From assembly GCF_019799925.1 (NCBI RefSeq), contig NZ_JABGCG010000007.1, positions 124,001-188,000 of the forward strand: DNA of 64,000 nucleotides, given 5' to 3'. The stretch is from Blastococcus sp. CPCC 205250 (lineage in GTDB: Bacteria > Actinomycetota > Actinomycetes > Mycobacteriales > Geodermatophilaceae). Both the position numbers and the translations under genes were made by a program. Shown piece by piece: positions 24,674 to 31,530 of this stretch (positions within the stretch are counted from its first letter, which is position 1; each line of letters begins with the position of its first letter). The notes beneath the pieces are model-generated. The model searched no databases. It was not told the DNA's origin and saw only the letters and a list, made by a program, of their open reading frames with translations.

Positions 24674-25102
24674 TCAGCCGAGCCGGACGACGGCGCGGGC
24701 CAGGGAGAGGACCTTCTCCCCGCCGCTGGTCACGGTGAGGTCGACCCGCACCCGCCCCTCGTCGAGCAGGGCGGCGACCCGGCCGCGCACGGTGACCTCG
24801 GCGCCGGTGTCGTCGTCGGGGACGACGACGGGCCGGCCGAAGCGGACCTGGTACTCGGCGAGTGCGGCCGGGTCCCCCGCCCAGTCGCTCACCGCACGGC
24901 CGGCCAGGCCCATGGTCAGCATCCCGTGGGCGATGACGCCGGGCAGGCCGACCGACGTGGCCACCCGGTCGCTCCAGTGGATCGGGTTGAAGTCGCCCGA
25001 CGCACCGGCGTAGCGGACGAGGTCGGCACGGGTGACCGTGTACACGCGCTCCGGCAGCTCGGTGCCGACGGCGACGTCCGCGGCGCGGACCCGGGCGGTC
25101 AC
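24674..25102 (-). CDS. MaoC-family (R)-hydratase, HadB-like
   Basis: 142 residues from the GTG at 25102, exactly the length of mycobacterial HadB. The hot-dog fold hydratase signature is present: DLVRYAGASGDFNPIHWSDRVA (catalytic Asp/His) and GVIAHGMLTMGLAGRAV. It would dehydrate or hydrate 3-hydroxyacyl thioesters as the catalytic partner of the HadA-like protein, with which it shares a GTGA overlap. Mycobacteria use HadAB in FAS-II. Whether this organism makes mycolic acids cannot be read here; the gene may serve ordinary acyl chain metabolism. Confidence 0.85.
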   Translation of the reverse strand: MTARVRAADVAVGTELPERVYTVTRADLVRYAGASGDFNPIHWSDRVATSVGLPGVIAHGMLTMGLAGRAVSDWAGDPAALAEYQVRFGRPVVVPDDDTGAEVTVRGRVAALLDEGRVRVDLTVTSGGEKVLSLARAVVRLG

Positions 25103-25545
25103 GCGGCACCCCGCGCCACGAGCATGGAGGTGGCCGCGCACACCGGCTCGCCGTCCTCGGTGGCGACGTCGACGCGGGTGGTCAGCAGGTCGTTGCCGGC
25201 CACGCTGCGCACCGCCTCGATGGTGGGGGTGGCGATCAGCCGGTCACCGGCGCGGATCGGCCGGTGGTGGACGAAGCGCTGCTCGCCGTGCACCACGCGG
25301 CTGTAGTCCAGGTCGACGTCCGGGTCGGCCACGACGACGCCCGCCGCCGACAGCGTCAGCGCGATGGCGAAGGTGGGCGGGGCGATCACGTCCGGGTGTC
25401 CGGCCGCCCGGGCGGCGTCGGGATCGAGGTGCACCGGATCGGTCGAGCCCAGCGCCGCGGCGAACTGGGCGATCGCTACCCGACCGACCTCGTAGACGGC
25501 GGAGGGCGGGTAGCTGCGCCCGACCAGTCCTGCGTCCAGCGCCAT
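25099..25545 (-). CDS. MaoC-like dehydratase N-terminal domain protein, HadA-like
   Basis: 148 residues from the ATG at 25545; GGGGAG precedes it closely and rpmG ends 38 bases upstream, so longer starts are unlikely. A hot-dog fold protein of the FAS1-like dehydratase N-domain type (YEVGRVAIAQFAAALG .. DPVHLDPDAARAAGHPDVIAPPTFAI .. HHRPIRAGDRL). It lacks the Asp-His catalytic pair pattern of its neighbour, matching the stabilising HadA role. Forms rpmG-hadA-hadB with the flanking genes, as in mycobacteria; no hadC-like third gene follows. Confidence 0.82.
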   Translation of the reverse strand: MALDAGLVGRSYPPSAVYEVGRVAIAQFAAALGSTDPVHLDPDAARAAGHPDVIAPPTFAIALTLSAAGVVVADPDVDLDYSRVVHGEQRFVHHRPIRAGDRLIATPTIEAVRSVAGNDLLTTRVDVATEDGEPVCAATSMLVARGAA

Positions 25546-25583
25546 GCTCCCCGCCCTCTCGGCGTCGCCTGCGAGTGACCGCG

Positions 25584-25748
25584 TCAGCGCGTCTCGCGGT
25601 GCACGGTGTGCTTGCGGTCGTGCGGGCAGTACTTCTTCAGCTCGAGCCGGTCGGGGTCGTTGCGCCGGTTCTTGCGGGTGATGTAGTTGCGGTTCTTGCA
25701 CTCCTGGCAGGCCAGGGTGATCTTCGGACGGACGTCGGTGGCTGCCAT
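25584..25748 (-). CDS. rpmG: 50S ribosomal protein L33
   Basis: 54 residues from the ATG at 25748 ([22 protein letters not shown]), preceded by GGAGAGC. It belongs to the L33 type with an N-terminal CxxC (CQEC). The C-terminal half of the zinc ribbon is incomplete: the usual CPxC reads CPHD, so the fourth cysteine is replaced by Asp, with a His before it. Zinc binding is therefore uncertain. Otherwise the conserved [22 protein letters not shown] core is normal. Confidence 0.95.
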   Translation of the reverse strand: MAATDVRPKITLACQECKNRNYITRKNRRNDPDRLELKKYCPHDRKHTVHRETR

Positions 25749-25814
25749 GGGGTGCTCTCCTAGCCTTGTCGGTCGGGCCGGGTGGCCCGCGTGCGGGCGG
25801 GACGCCCACACGAC

Positions 25815-25840
25815 GACGGACCCCGGGTGCGGGGTCCGTC
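25815..25840 (-). terminator. Terminator after the tRNA-Thr/tRNA-Met pair
   Basis: Perfect 10-base arms GACGGACCCC (25815-25824) and GGGGTCCGTC (25831-25840) with a GGGTGC loop, 5 bases beyond the 3' end of tRNA-Met on the minus strand. It separates the tRNAs from rpmG. Confidence 0.75.
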
Positions 25841-25845
25841 ATGAG

Positions 25846-25919
25846 TAGCGGTGACCGGACTTGAACCGGTGACACAGCGATTATGAGCCGCTTGCTCTAC
25901 CAGGCTGAGCTACACCGCC
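25846..25919 (-). tRNA. tRNA-Met (CAT)
   Basis: 74 bases. Acceptor GGCGGTG with CACCGCT (first pair G-U), D-arm GCTC/GAGC, anticodon loop CTCATAA giving CAT, T-loop TTCAAGT, discriminator A, no encoded CCA. The sequence around the anticodon fits elongator tRNA-Met. Initiator and lysidine-modified Ile tRNAs also carry CAT, but the G-U first pair argues against an initiator. Lies 55 bases after tRNA-Thr. Confidence 0.9.
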
Positions 25920-25974
25920 GGGATGACCGTGCGGTCCGGTCTGTCGACTGGACCGGTGGTCACTGCTTGCTACG

Positions 25975-26047
25975 AGCCCCTTTACGGAATCGAACCGTAG
26001 ACCTTCTCCTTACCATGGAGACGCTCTGCCGACTGAGCTAAAGGGGC
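25975..26047 (-). tRNA. tRNA-Thr (GGT)
   Basis: 73 bases. Acceptor GCCCCTT with AAGGGGC, D-arm GCTC/GAGC, anticodon stem TCTCC/GGAGA with loop ATGGTAA giving GGT, T-arm TACGG TTCGATT CCGTA, discriminator T. No encoded CCA. Transcribed before tRNA-Met from an upstream -10 box. Confidence 0.96.
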
Positions 26048-26067
26048 GTGCCGACTGGGCCAGGAGA

Positions 26068-26073
26068 ACTGTA
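26068..26073 (-). promoter_or_regulatory. -10 box of the tRNA-Thr/Met unit
   Basis: TACAGT on the minus strand, placing the transcription start about 14 bases before tRNA-Thr. No TTGACA-like -35 at 16-18 bases, so confidence is modest. Confidence 0.4.
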
Positions 26074-26087
26074 CCTGACCCCTTCGG

Positions 26088-26138
26088 CCTCCCTGCAGGG
26101 GCCCGCCGCGAGCCTGCGAGTGGTGGGGGGCAGGGAGG
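26088..26138 (-). terminator. Possible terminator after the GGDEF-EAL gene
   Basis: 9-base complementary arms CCTCCCTGC (26088-26096) and GCAGGGAGG (26130-26138) with a 33-base GC-rich loop, starting 8 bases beyond the stop. The long loop makes this weaker than the other terminators listed. Confidence 0.4.
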
Positions 26139-26145
26139 TCCTTCA

Positions 26146-28692
26146 TCAGGCGCGGACGAACAGCCGGCGGTGGGTGGCCCCGGGAGCCGCCGAGCGCACC
26201 CCGGCGCGGGCCAGCAGCCAGCTCTCCAGCCGGTCGTCGGGCAGCGGGCGGCTGACCAGGAAGCCCTGCAGCTTGTCGCAGCCCATCTCGGCCAGGGCGT
26301 TGCGGGTGAGCTCGTCCTCCACGCCCTCGGCGACCACGCGCAGGCCGAGGTTGTGGGCCAGCTCGATGATCGAGCGGGCGATGAAGGACTCCCCCTGGCT
26401 GGTCGACATGCCCAGCACGAAGGACTTGTCGATCTTCACCTCGTCGATGGGCAGCTGCCGCAGCTGGGACAGCGACGAGTAGCCGGTGCCGAAGTCGTCC
26501 ATCGACAGCCGCAGCCCGAGGGCGTGCAGGTCGGCCAGGACGGTGCTGCTGCGGACCGAGTCGTCGACCACGCTGCCCTCGGTGAGCTCGAGGATGAGCA
26601 GCTCCCCGGGCACGCCGTGCCGCCGCAGTGCGCGCTCGACCCGCTCGACGAGGTCGGGCTCGGTCAGGCAGCGGGCCGAGAGGTTGACCGAGACCGACAG
26701 CGAGATGTCCTGGTCCAGCCACTTGCGGCAGCGGGCGAGGGCCAGGTCGAGCACGTGGTCGGTCAGCGGCCCGATGCGGCCGATCTGCTCGGCCAGGTGG
26801 ATGAACTCGTCGGGCGCCACGGCGCCGTAGCGCGGGTGGGCCCACCGCACGAGCGTCTCCACGGACACGATGTCGGAGCTCCGGGCGTCGATGATCGGCT
26901 GGAAGACCACGGTGATCTGGCCCTCGGCCATGGCCTGCTCGATCTCGGTGCCCAGCTGCAGGCGGCGCAGGCTCTGCTGGTCCAGCACCGGGTGGTAGCT
27001 GGCCACGCCCTTGCCCGCGGCCCCGGCCAGCAGCGCGACGTCGGCCCGCTGCATCAGCGTGCCGGAGTCGGTGCCGTGCACCGGCGCGGCTGCGACGCCG
27101 ATGGTGAGCGAGACCTCGAGGTCCAGCCCCGCCACCCGCGCCCGGGTGGAGGTCGCCTCGCGCAGCCGCCGGGCGGCACGCTCGGTCGCGGCCAGGGACA
27201 GGCCGGGCAGCAGGACGGCGAACTGCTCGCCCTCCATGCGGGCCAGCACGGCCTGCGCCGGCGCGTGCTCGCGCAGCAGCCCCGCGGTCACCAGGAGCAG
27301 CTCGTCGCTGGCGGCGTGCCCCAGGGTGTCGACGATCTCGCTGTGGTTGGCCAGCGAGGCGAGGATCAGCCCGGCACGGGTGGCGGTCGGGTCGGCGGCC
27401 AGGAGCTCGTCGATCTCGGCGACCAGCCGCTGCCGGTTGGGCAGCCCGGTGAGCCGGTCGTGGTCGGCGTCGTAGCGGATCTGGACCAGCAGCTGCTGCT
27501 GCCGGATCGCCGCGTTGACGTGCGTGAGCATCGACTCCAGCGCGGCGCGGTCGCCGTCGGCGAAGTTGACGGTGTCGGCCCGCCGGTCGCACACCTCGAG
27601 GTAGCCGGGCTCGCCGGCCGCGGTGGCGATGGGCGCGCCGAGCACCTCGGCGGCCCGCCGCCGGGCGAGCGCGGCCAGCTCGGCGGCGTCGGCACGGGCG
27701 GCGGTGAACAGGACGGGGCCGGTGGTCCCGGCGGTCACCGCCCGGCGCCGCAGCAGGTCCTCGGGGTCGCCGGGGCCGTCGTACCAGGCGGCGCCGTCCT
27801 CCGCGTCGACGACGAGCCGGGGGCCCTCGTCCAGGTAGGGCGGCAGCCACAGCGCCACGCGCTCGGCGTTGAGCAGCTCGCGGACGGCGGCGACCAGCTC
27901 GTGGGTGCCGGCGTCGCCCTGGCCCAGGTTCTCCACGCGGCGAGCGAAGTCGTAGACCCGCTCGAGGCTCTCCCGCTCCCGCGTCACCAGCGCGAAGCGC
28001 CGGTACAGCAGGCCCAGCACCAGCAGGACCGGGACGAGGAGCAGCCAGGCCCAGGCCGTCCGGTCGACGAGCAGGGCGGTGACCAGGCCGACGACGACGG
28101 AGACCGGGTAGACGACGAGGGCCGGCACGAACAGCTGGGTGAGCATCGCGTGGCCGGGATAGCCCTGGGTCAGGGTGATGGCCCCGACGATGAGCAGCGT
28201 GCCCACGGCGGCGGCGGGCAGGACCGCCAGCAGGTAGCAGAACCAGGTGACCGGGTCGGTGAGCGACCCGACCGGCAGGAGGTCCAGCAGGAGGACGGCG
28301 ACGCCGACCTGCACGACGGAGGCCGCGACGTTGAAGACCGTCTTGGGCAGCGCCAGCCGCTGCCGGGCGTAGAGCACCGTCAGCGCGGCCGCCCACGTGA
28401 ACGCCGTCCACAGGCCGCCCGCCTCGACGAGCGCGAGCACCAGGACCGTCTCGCTGCCGGAGCACTGGAAGGTGTGCGACCGCACCTCGATGGTGAGCCG
28501 GATCGACTCCGCGGCGAAGAAGGCCAGGCAGAGGCCTAGGACCTCCCACGGGGAGACGCTGATGGCCGCGTCCCCGGCCAGGTAGAAGAGGAACGGCGCG
28601 GCGATCGGGATGCCGGCGAGCGCGGCGACACCTGGTCGCCGGAGCGCCGGCCACGACAGGGCCGCGCTCCGCGCACGATCGGCCACGGCCAC
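26146..28692 (-). CDS. Membrane-bound GAF-GGDEF-EAL cyclic-di-GMP protein
   Basis: About 848 residues. The N-terminal third holds 7-8 membrane helices (sensor module), then a GAF-like domain (about 300-425), a GGDEF domain and an EAL domain. The GGDEF motif is degenerate (MEGEQF), so cyclase activity is unlikely. The EAL domain keeps its catalytic features: ETLVRW (ETL for EAL), NLSAR, ELTEG, DDFGTGYSSL, VKIDKSFV, VAEGVE and LQGFLVSRPL, so phosphodiesterase activity is expected. The GTG at 28692 is chosen after GAGAGACC; starts at 28686 and 28752 are possible. A strong terminator separates it from the upstream repeat peptide gene. Confidence 0.88.
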   Translation of the reverse strand: MAVADRARSAALSWPALRRPGVAALAGIPIAAPFLFYLAGDAAISVSPWEVLGLCLAFFAAESIRLTIEVRSHTFQCSGSETVLVLALVEAGGLWTAFTWAAALTVLYARQRLALPKTVFNVAASVVQVGVAVLLLDLLPVGSLTDPVTWFCYLLAVLPAAAVGTLLIVGAITLTQGYPGHAMLTQLFVPALVVYPVSVVVGLVTALLVDRTAWAWLLLVPVLLVLGLLYRRFALVTRERESLERVYDFARRVENLGQGDAGTHELVAAVRELLNAERVALWLPPYLDEGPRLVVDAEDGAAWYDGPGDPEDLLRRRAVTAGTTGPVLFTAARADAAELAALARRRAAEVLGAPIATAAGEPGYLEVCDRRADTVNFADGDRAALESMLTHVNAAIRQQQLLVQIRYDADHDRLTGLPNRQRLVAEIDELLAADPTATRAGLILASLANHSEIVDTLGHAASDELLLVTAGLLREHAPAQAVLARMEGEQFAVLLPGLSLAATERAARRLREATSTRARVAGLDLEVSLTIGVAAAPVHGTDSGTLMQRADVALLAGAAGKGVASYHPVLDQQSLRRLQLGTEIEQAMAEGQITVVFQPIIDARSSDIVSVETLVRWAHPRYGAVAPDEFIHLAEQIGRIGPLTDHVLDLALARCRKWLDQDISLSVSVNLSARCLTEPDLVERVERALRRHGVPGELLILELTEGSVVDDSVRSSTVLADLHALGLRLSMDDFGTGYSSLSQLRQLPIDEVKIDKSFVLGMSTSQGESFIARSIIELAHNLGLRVVAEGVEDELTRNALAEMGCDKLQGFLVSRPLPDDRLESWLLARAGVRSAAPGATHRRLFVRA

Positions 28693-28783
28693 CGGTCTCT
28701 CGAGATGGGAAGAAGGCGGCGCGAGGCTAACAGTGATCAGGGGGCGGCCCACGGCGCGCGGGGCGCCACCCCACCCGAAGGGA

Positions 28784-28812
28784 GGGGGCAGCCGGTCGGA
28801 CCGGCCGCCCCC
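28784..28812 (-). terminator. Terminator of the repeat-peptide gene
   Basis: Stem with arms GGGGGC+GCCGGT (28784-28796) and ACCGGC+GCCCCC (28800-28812), one mismatch and a 3-base loop. It begins 9 bases beyond the stop of the 38-residue peptide gene, showing that this small gene is its own transcription unit. Confidence 0.75.
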
Positions 28813-28821
28813 GTCCTCAGG

Positions 28822-28938
28822 TCAGCGGCCCCACTGGGTGCCGCGACCCCACTGGGTCCCGCGACCCCACTGCGTTCCGCGACCCCACTGGGTCCCGCGA
28901 CCCCACTGCGTACCGCGAGTCGTGACCGTGCTGTTCAT
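28822..28938 (-). CDS. 38-residue peptide of five GTQWGR repeats
   Basis: Reads MNSTVTTR followed by five identical GTQWGR units and a stop directly after the last unit. AGGAGG stands 5 bases before the ATG, the best ribosome site in this part of the window, and a strong terminator follows 9 bases after the stop. The repeats differ only at Gly and Thr third positions (GGT/GGG/GGA/GGC, ACG/ACC), so every change is synonymous in this frame; other frames change residues. This is direct evidence of coding selection. I do not recognise a family. The Trp/Arg/Gly-rich repeat could be a multi-core precursor peptide, an RNA- or membrane-binding peptide, or a regulator. No maturation enzyme is adjacent. 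Confidence 0.72.
   Translation of the reverse strand: MNSTVTTRGTQWGRGTQWGRGTQWGRGTQWGRGTQWGR
28825..28914. repeat. Five 18-base tandem repeats within the small peptide gene
   Basis: Five units of 18 bases, differing only at a few positions that are synonymous in the minus-strand frame of the 38-residue peptide. Confidence 0.9.
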
Positions 28939-29281
28939 GACGCCTCCTCAGGCATGAAGAACTGTTTCTTCGATGCGGGCTGGCACCCGGGGCGCGGGGG
29001 CAGAGCGTCAGTCGGTGTACGGACCGCACCCGGGACATTGCTTCCCGTCACCCCATCGGGGCAAGCACCGACGATCACGGCAGAGTGACAAACCGTGATG
29101 TCGTCACGGTGTGTTACACAAAGTGGCCGATCTGTCACCCGGAGGAGTGCACGGGATACCCGGGCGCGTCGGAGCGGCGGTCCACAGCCCCCGGCCCGGT
29201 CCGCCGGGAGCCGGGCGTCGCCGTCCACACCCGTCCCCAGCGGTGTCCACAAGCGGTGGACGGCGACCTACGCTGCGCGGC
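28939..29281. promoter_or_regulatory. Divergent intergenic region with inverted repeats
   Basis: Separates the repeat-peptide gene (minus) from the TadE-like gene (plus); no gene seen. It holds ACCGTGA (29092-29098) and its complement TCACGGT (29104-29110), a further TCACGG copy just upstream (29075-29080), GAAGAA/TTCTTC (28956-28971) close to the peptide's ribosome site, and TGTG/CACA arms near 29112. The 5-base centre of the main repeat does not fit the CRP/Rex spacing seen elsewhere. No convincing promoter for the peptide was found. Confidence 0.4.
29246..29274 (+). promoter_or_regulatory. Promoter for a leaderless TadE-like transcript
   Basis: TCCACA (29246-29251, four of six matches to TTGACA), 17 bases, then TACGCT (29269-29274). 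Seven bases later comes the GTG at 29282, so transcription probably begins at or one base before the start codon. Confidence 0.5.
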
Positions 29282-29719
29282 GTGCGGGACACTGACCGGT
29301 CGGCGGGCGAACGGGGCTCGACCCTGCCGCTGGTCCTGGTGTGCTGGCTGGTCGCCGCCCTCATGGCGCTCGGCGCCGTCGCCGCCTCGGACGCGTTCCT
29401 GGAGCAGCAGGAGGTGCAGGCGGTGTGCGACGCGGCCGCCCTGGCGGCGGCGAACCGGGCCGACGAGGCCGCCGTCTACACCGTCGGGATCGACGGCGGG
29501 ACGCTGCCGCTGACCCGCGACGGCGCGCAGGCCGCGGTGGCCGGCTCCCTCGCCGCGGGCGGGGACGCGCTGGACTCCTGGTCCGCCGAGACCGACGGCA
29601 CGGAGGTCACGGTGCGCTGCACCCGGCAGGTGGAGATCGCCTTCGGCTGGCTGTTCCTGGGCGGGCAGCCGCTGGAGCGCACCGCGGTCGCGAGCGCGCG
29701 GGCCCCGACCGTCCCCTGA
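29282..29719 (+). CDS. TadE/TadG-like pilus-assembly-type protein
   Basis: 145 residues from the GTG at 29282; no ribosome site but a -10 box 7 bases upstream, so probably leaderless. The N-terminus is [30 protein letters not shown], a positive residue pair then one membrane helix, followed by [19 protein letters not shown]. This is the pattern of actinobacterial TadE/TadG-like secreted small proteins. Two Cys (QAVCDA, VRCTR) may pair outside. No tad/cpa locus is nearby, so the partner system is unknown. A bidirectional terminator follows. Confidence 0.65.
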   Translation: MRDTDRSAGERGSTLPLVLVCWLVAALMALGAVAASDAFLEQQEVQAVCDAAALAAANRADEAAVYTVGIDGGTLPLTRDGAQAAVAGSLAAGGDALDSWSAETDGTEVTVRCTRQVEIAFGWLFLGGQPLERTAVASARAPTVP

Positions 29720-29727
29720 GACGGCGA

Positions 29728-29757
29728 ACGGCCCCCGACCTGGTGGTCGGGGGCCGT
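29728..29757. terminator. Bidirectional terminator
   Basis: Perfect 13-base arms ACGGCCCCCGACC (29728-29740) and GGTCGGGGGCCGT (29745-29757) with a TGGT loop, between the convergent TadE-like gene and tRNA-Tyr. It can serve both. Confidence 0.8.
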
Positions 29758-29768
29758 CTGCGTACCGG

Positions 29769-29850
29769 TGGCGGGTGAAGGATTCGAACCTTCGTAGGCT
29801 AAGCCGACGGATTTACAGTCCGCTCCCATTGGCCACTCGGGCAACCCGCC
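29769..29850 (-). tRNA. tRNA-Tyr (GTA)
   Basis: 82 bases. Acceptor GGCGGGT with ACCCGCC, anticodon loop CTGTAAA giving GTA, the long variable arm typical of tyrosine tRNAs, T-loop TTCGAAT, discriminator A. No encoded CCA. Adjacent to the YajQ gene, a pairing also known in mycobacteria. Confidence 0.96.
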
Positions 29851-29942
29851 GTGGTGGTACCGGGAGAGAGAGTACAAGACGGGCCGCACCCGTCCGCCGG
29901 GTCCTCCCGGCGGGCCGCCGGCCCCGACAGGGAGGAGGGGAC

Positions 29943-30434
29943 GTGGCCGACTCGTCCTTCGACGTCGTCAGCAAGGTCGACCGCCAGGAGGTCGACAACG
30001 CGCTCAACCAGGCGGGCAAGGAGCTGTCCCAGCGGTTCGACTTCCGGGGCACCAACGCCACCATCGCCTGGGCCGGCGAGGAGGGGGTCACCCTCAGCGC
30101 CGACACCGAGGAGCGGGTCAGCGCCGCCCTGGAGGTGTTCAAGGAGAAGCTGATCAAGCGGAGCATCTCGCTGAAGGTCCTGGACGCCGACGAGCCGCAG
30201 TCCTCCGGCAAGTCCTACAAGATCTCCGCGCGGATCAAGCAGGGCATCGAGTCCGACGTCGCCAAGAAGATCGCCAAGCTCATCCGCGACGAGGGACCCA
30301 AGGGCGTGCAGGCGCAGATCCAGGGCGACCAGCTCCGGGTGAGCGGCAAGAAGCGCGACGACCTGCAGGCCGTCCAGCAGCTGCTCAAGGGCGCCGACCT
30401 CGACGTCGCCCTGCAGTTCGACAACTACCGCTGA
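29943..30434 (+). CDS. YajQ family nucleotide-binding protein
   Basis: 163 residues, the standard YajQ length. The GTG start at 29943 follows GGGAGGAGGGG. Begins with the family signature [21 protein letters not shown] and RFDFRGT, and ends [12 protein letters not shown]. Two ferredoxin-like domains are expected. YajQ homologs bind cyclic-di-GMP in Xanthomonas and nucleotides or RNA elsewhere. The EAL phosphodiesterase gene lies 1.3 kb away, so a c-di-GMP link is possible but not shown. Divergent from tRNA-Tyr. Confidence 0.93.
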   Translation: MADSSFDVVSKVDRQEVDNALNQAGKELSQRFDFRGTNATIAWAGEEGVTLSADTEERVSAALEVFKEKLIKRSISLKVLDADEPQSSGKSYKISARIKQGIESDVAKKIAKLIRDEGPKGVQAQIQGDQLRVSGKKRDDLQAVQQLLKGADLDVALQFDNYR

Positions 30435-30438
30435 CCCG

Positions 30439-30615
30439 TCAGGCGCCGCTCGTCCCTCTCCGGGCGGGCGGCGCCTCCGGGTCCGCGGCCTGGCGGTGCA
30501 GCGCGACCCCCGCGACCACCAGCACCACGCCGGCCAGCTCAGCGGGCGTGGGGACCTGCGTGAGGACGACGACGCCGACCACGGTGGCGGTCGCCGGCTC
30601 CTGGTCCTCGGCCAG
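30439..30615 (-). pseudogene. Remnant of an EamA/DMT-family transporter
   Basis: The final 58 codons in one minus-strand frame read LAEDQEPATATVVGVVVLTQVPTPAELAGVVLVVAGVALH. This matches the last two helices of EamA transporters (typically EPVTATVLG..GE.LTP.QLAGVALVLAGVAL). Nothing upstream in any frame continues the protein, which normally has ten helices and about 290 residues, and 30616-30717 holds no gene. The conserved acidic residue after the first helix is lost (LTQV). A truncated, decaying gene end is the best explanation. A short functional protein is less likely because a fresh start with ribosome site is not seen. Confidence 0.55.
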
Positions 30616-30717
30616 ACGACCAGCTCGTTCGTCGTCTCCACACCCGTGCCCCCGAGGCCCCCACGGGCCGGACCCCGGTCGCATCCCCAGCGTCCCGCCG
30701 GGACCTGACCGGCCGGG

Positions 30718-31494
30718 TCAGGCCAGCGGTGCGCTGCCCGCGCACACCGGGCTGACCGGCACCCAGCCCTCGTGCTTGCCGGAGCGCGCGTCCCCGGAGG
30801 ACCGCCCGCGCAGGTGACGGCTCACCCACGGGAGCACGTGCTCGCGGTAGTAGCGGGCCTCGGCCAGCACCCGGCGCGGCGCGTCCGGGGCGGGGTCCAC
30901 GGCGGCCGCGGCGACGTCGTGGCCGAGCGCCGCCAGCACCAGCGAGGCGACCCGGCGGTGCCCGGCCGGGCCCAGGTGCAGCCGGTCGGGCGACCAGTAG
31001 GGGGCGCGGCGGATCTCGGTGTCGGCGAAGACGTTCACGAACGTGACGCCGTGCCGGGCCGCGAGCTCCTCCAGGGCGTCGGTGAGCTCTGCGGCGCGCC
31101 GCCGCACCGTCCGCCCGAACGGCAGGCGGTCCGACGGGTCGGCGCCGCTGATCAGGACGAGGTGGACGCCGGCGTCGGCCACCTGCCGCACGGCCTGCTC
31201 GGTGAGCTCGAGCAGCCGCCGCGCGTCGACGCCGGGCCGCATGAGGTCGTTGCCGCCGCCGTTGAACGTGAGCAGCGTGGGCGCGGGGTCCAGGGCGAGC
31301 GCCGCGGGTACCTGCCCGGTGACGATCGGCTGGAGCAGGCGACCGCGGACGGCGAGGTTCGCGTAGGCGACCGGCTCCCCGGTGGCCGCGGCAAGCCCCC
31401 CGGCGACCAGGTCGGCCCAACCCCGGACGCTACCGTCCCCGAGCTCGTCGCCCACTCCCTCGGTGAAGCTGTCCCCGACCGCCACGTACCGCAC
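30718..31494 (-). CDS. SGNH/GDSL-type hydrolase
   Basis: 258 residues. Esterase/lipase-type SGNH hydrolase: block I VAVGDSFTEG (nucleophile Ser9), Gly in NLAVRGR (block II), NGGGND (block III, Asn about 82) and DRLHLG (catalytic Asp/His about 171-174). No signal peptide, so cytoplasmic. The GTG at 31494 directly abuts GGGAGGA; a GTG three codons later (31485) has better spacing and may be the true start. Substrate unknown. Same strand as htpX, with 36 bases between. Confidence 0.87.
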   Translation of the reverse strand: MRYVAVGDSFTEGVGDELGDGSVRGWADLVAGGLAAATGEPVAYANLAVRGRLLQPIVTGQVPAALALDPAPTLLTFNGGGNDLMRPGVDARRLLELTEQAVRQVADAGVHLVLISGADPSDRLPFGRTVRRRAAELTDALEELAARHGVTFVNVFADTEIRRAPYWSPDRLHLGPAGHRRVASLVLAALGHDVAAAAVDPAPDAPRRVLAEARYYREHVLPWVSRHLRGRSSGDARSGKHEGWVPVSPVCAGSAPLA

Positions 31495-31530
31495 CGCACT
31501 CCTCCCGTCGCCCCGGAGGAGGGTAGGCGG

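Noticed and set aside
24674..25545. Full hadABC cluster and evidence of mycolic acid synthesis
   Set aside because: Only HadA- and HadB-like genes are present, and such pairs also occur in actinobacteria without mycolic acids.
26170..28539. 789-codon plus-strand frame opposite the GGDEF-EAL gene
   Set aside because: Composition matches an antisense shadow and the minus-strand protein has all its catalytic motifs.
28825..28914. CRISPR-like array
   Set aside because: Units are 18 bases with no spacers, and the variation is synonymous in one frame; it is a coding tandem repeat.
28610..28957. Plus-strand frame reading the repeats as PHWVPR/PHCVPR, and another minus-strand frame reading DPVGSR
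   Set aside because: Repeat differences become amino-acid changes in these frames, and neither has a good ribosome site or a stop matched to the repeat end.
29092..29110. ACCGTGA/TCACGGT palindrome as a fifth CRP/Rex site
   Set aside because: The centre is 5 bases between the GTGA and TCAC half-sites rather than 6, so it does not fit the motif.
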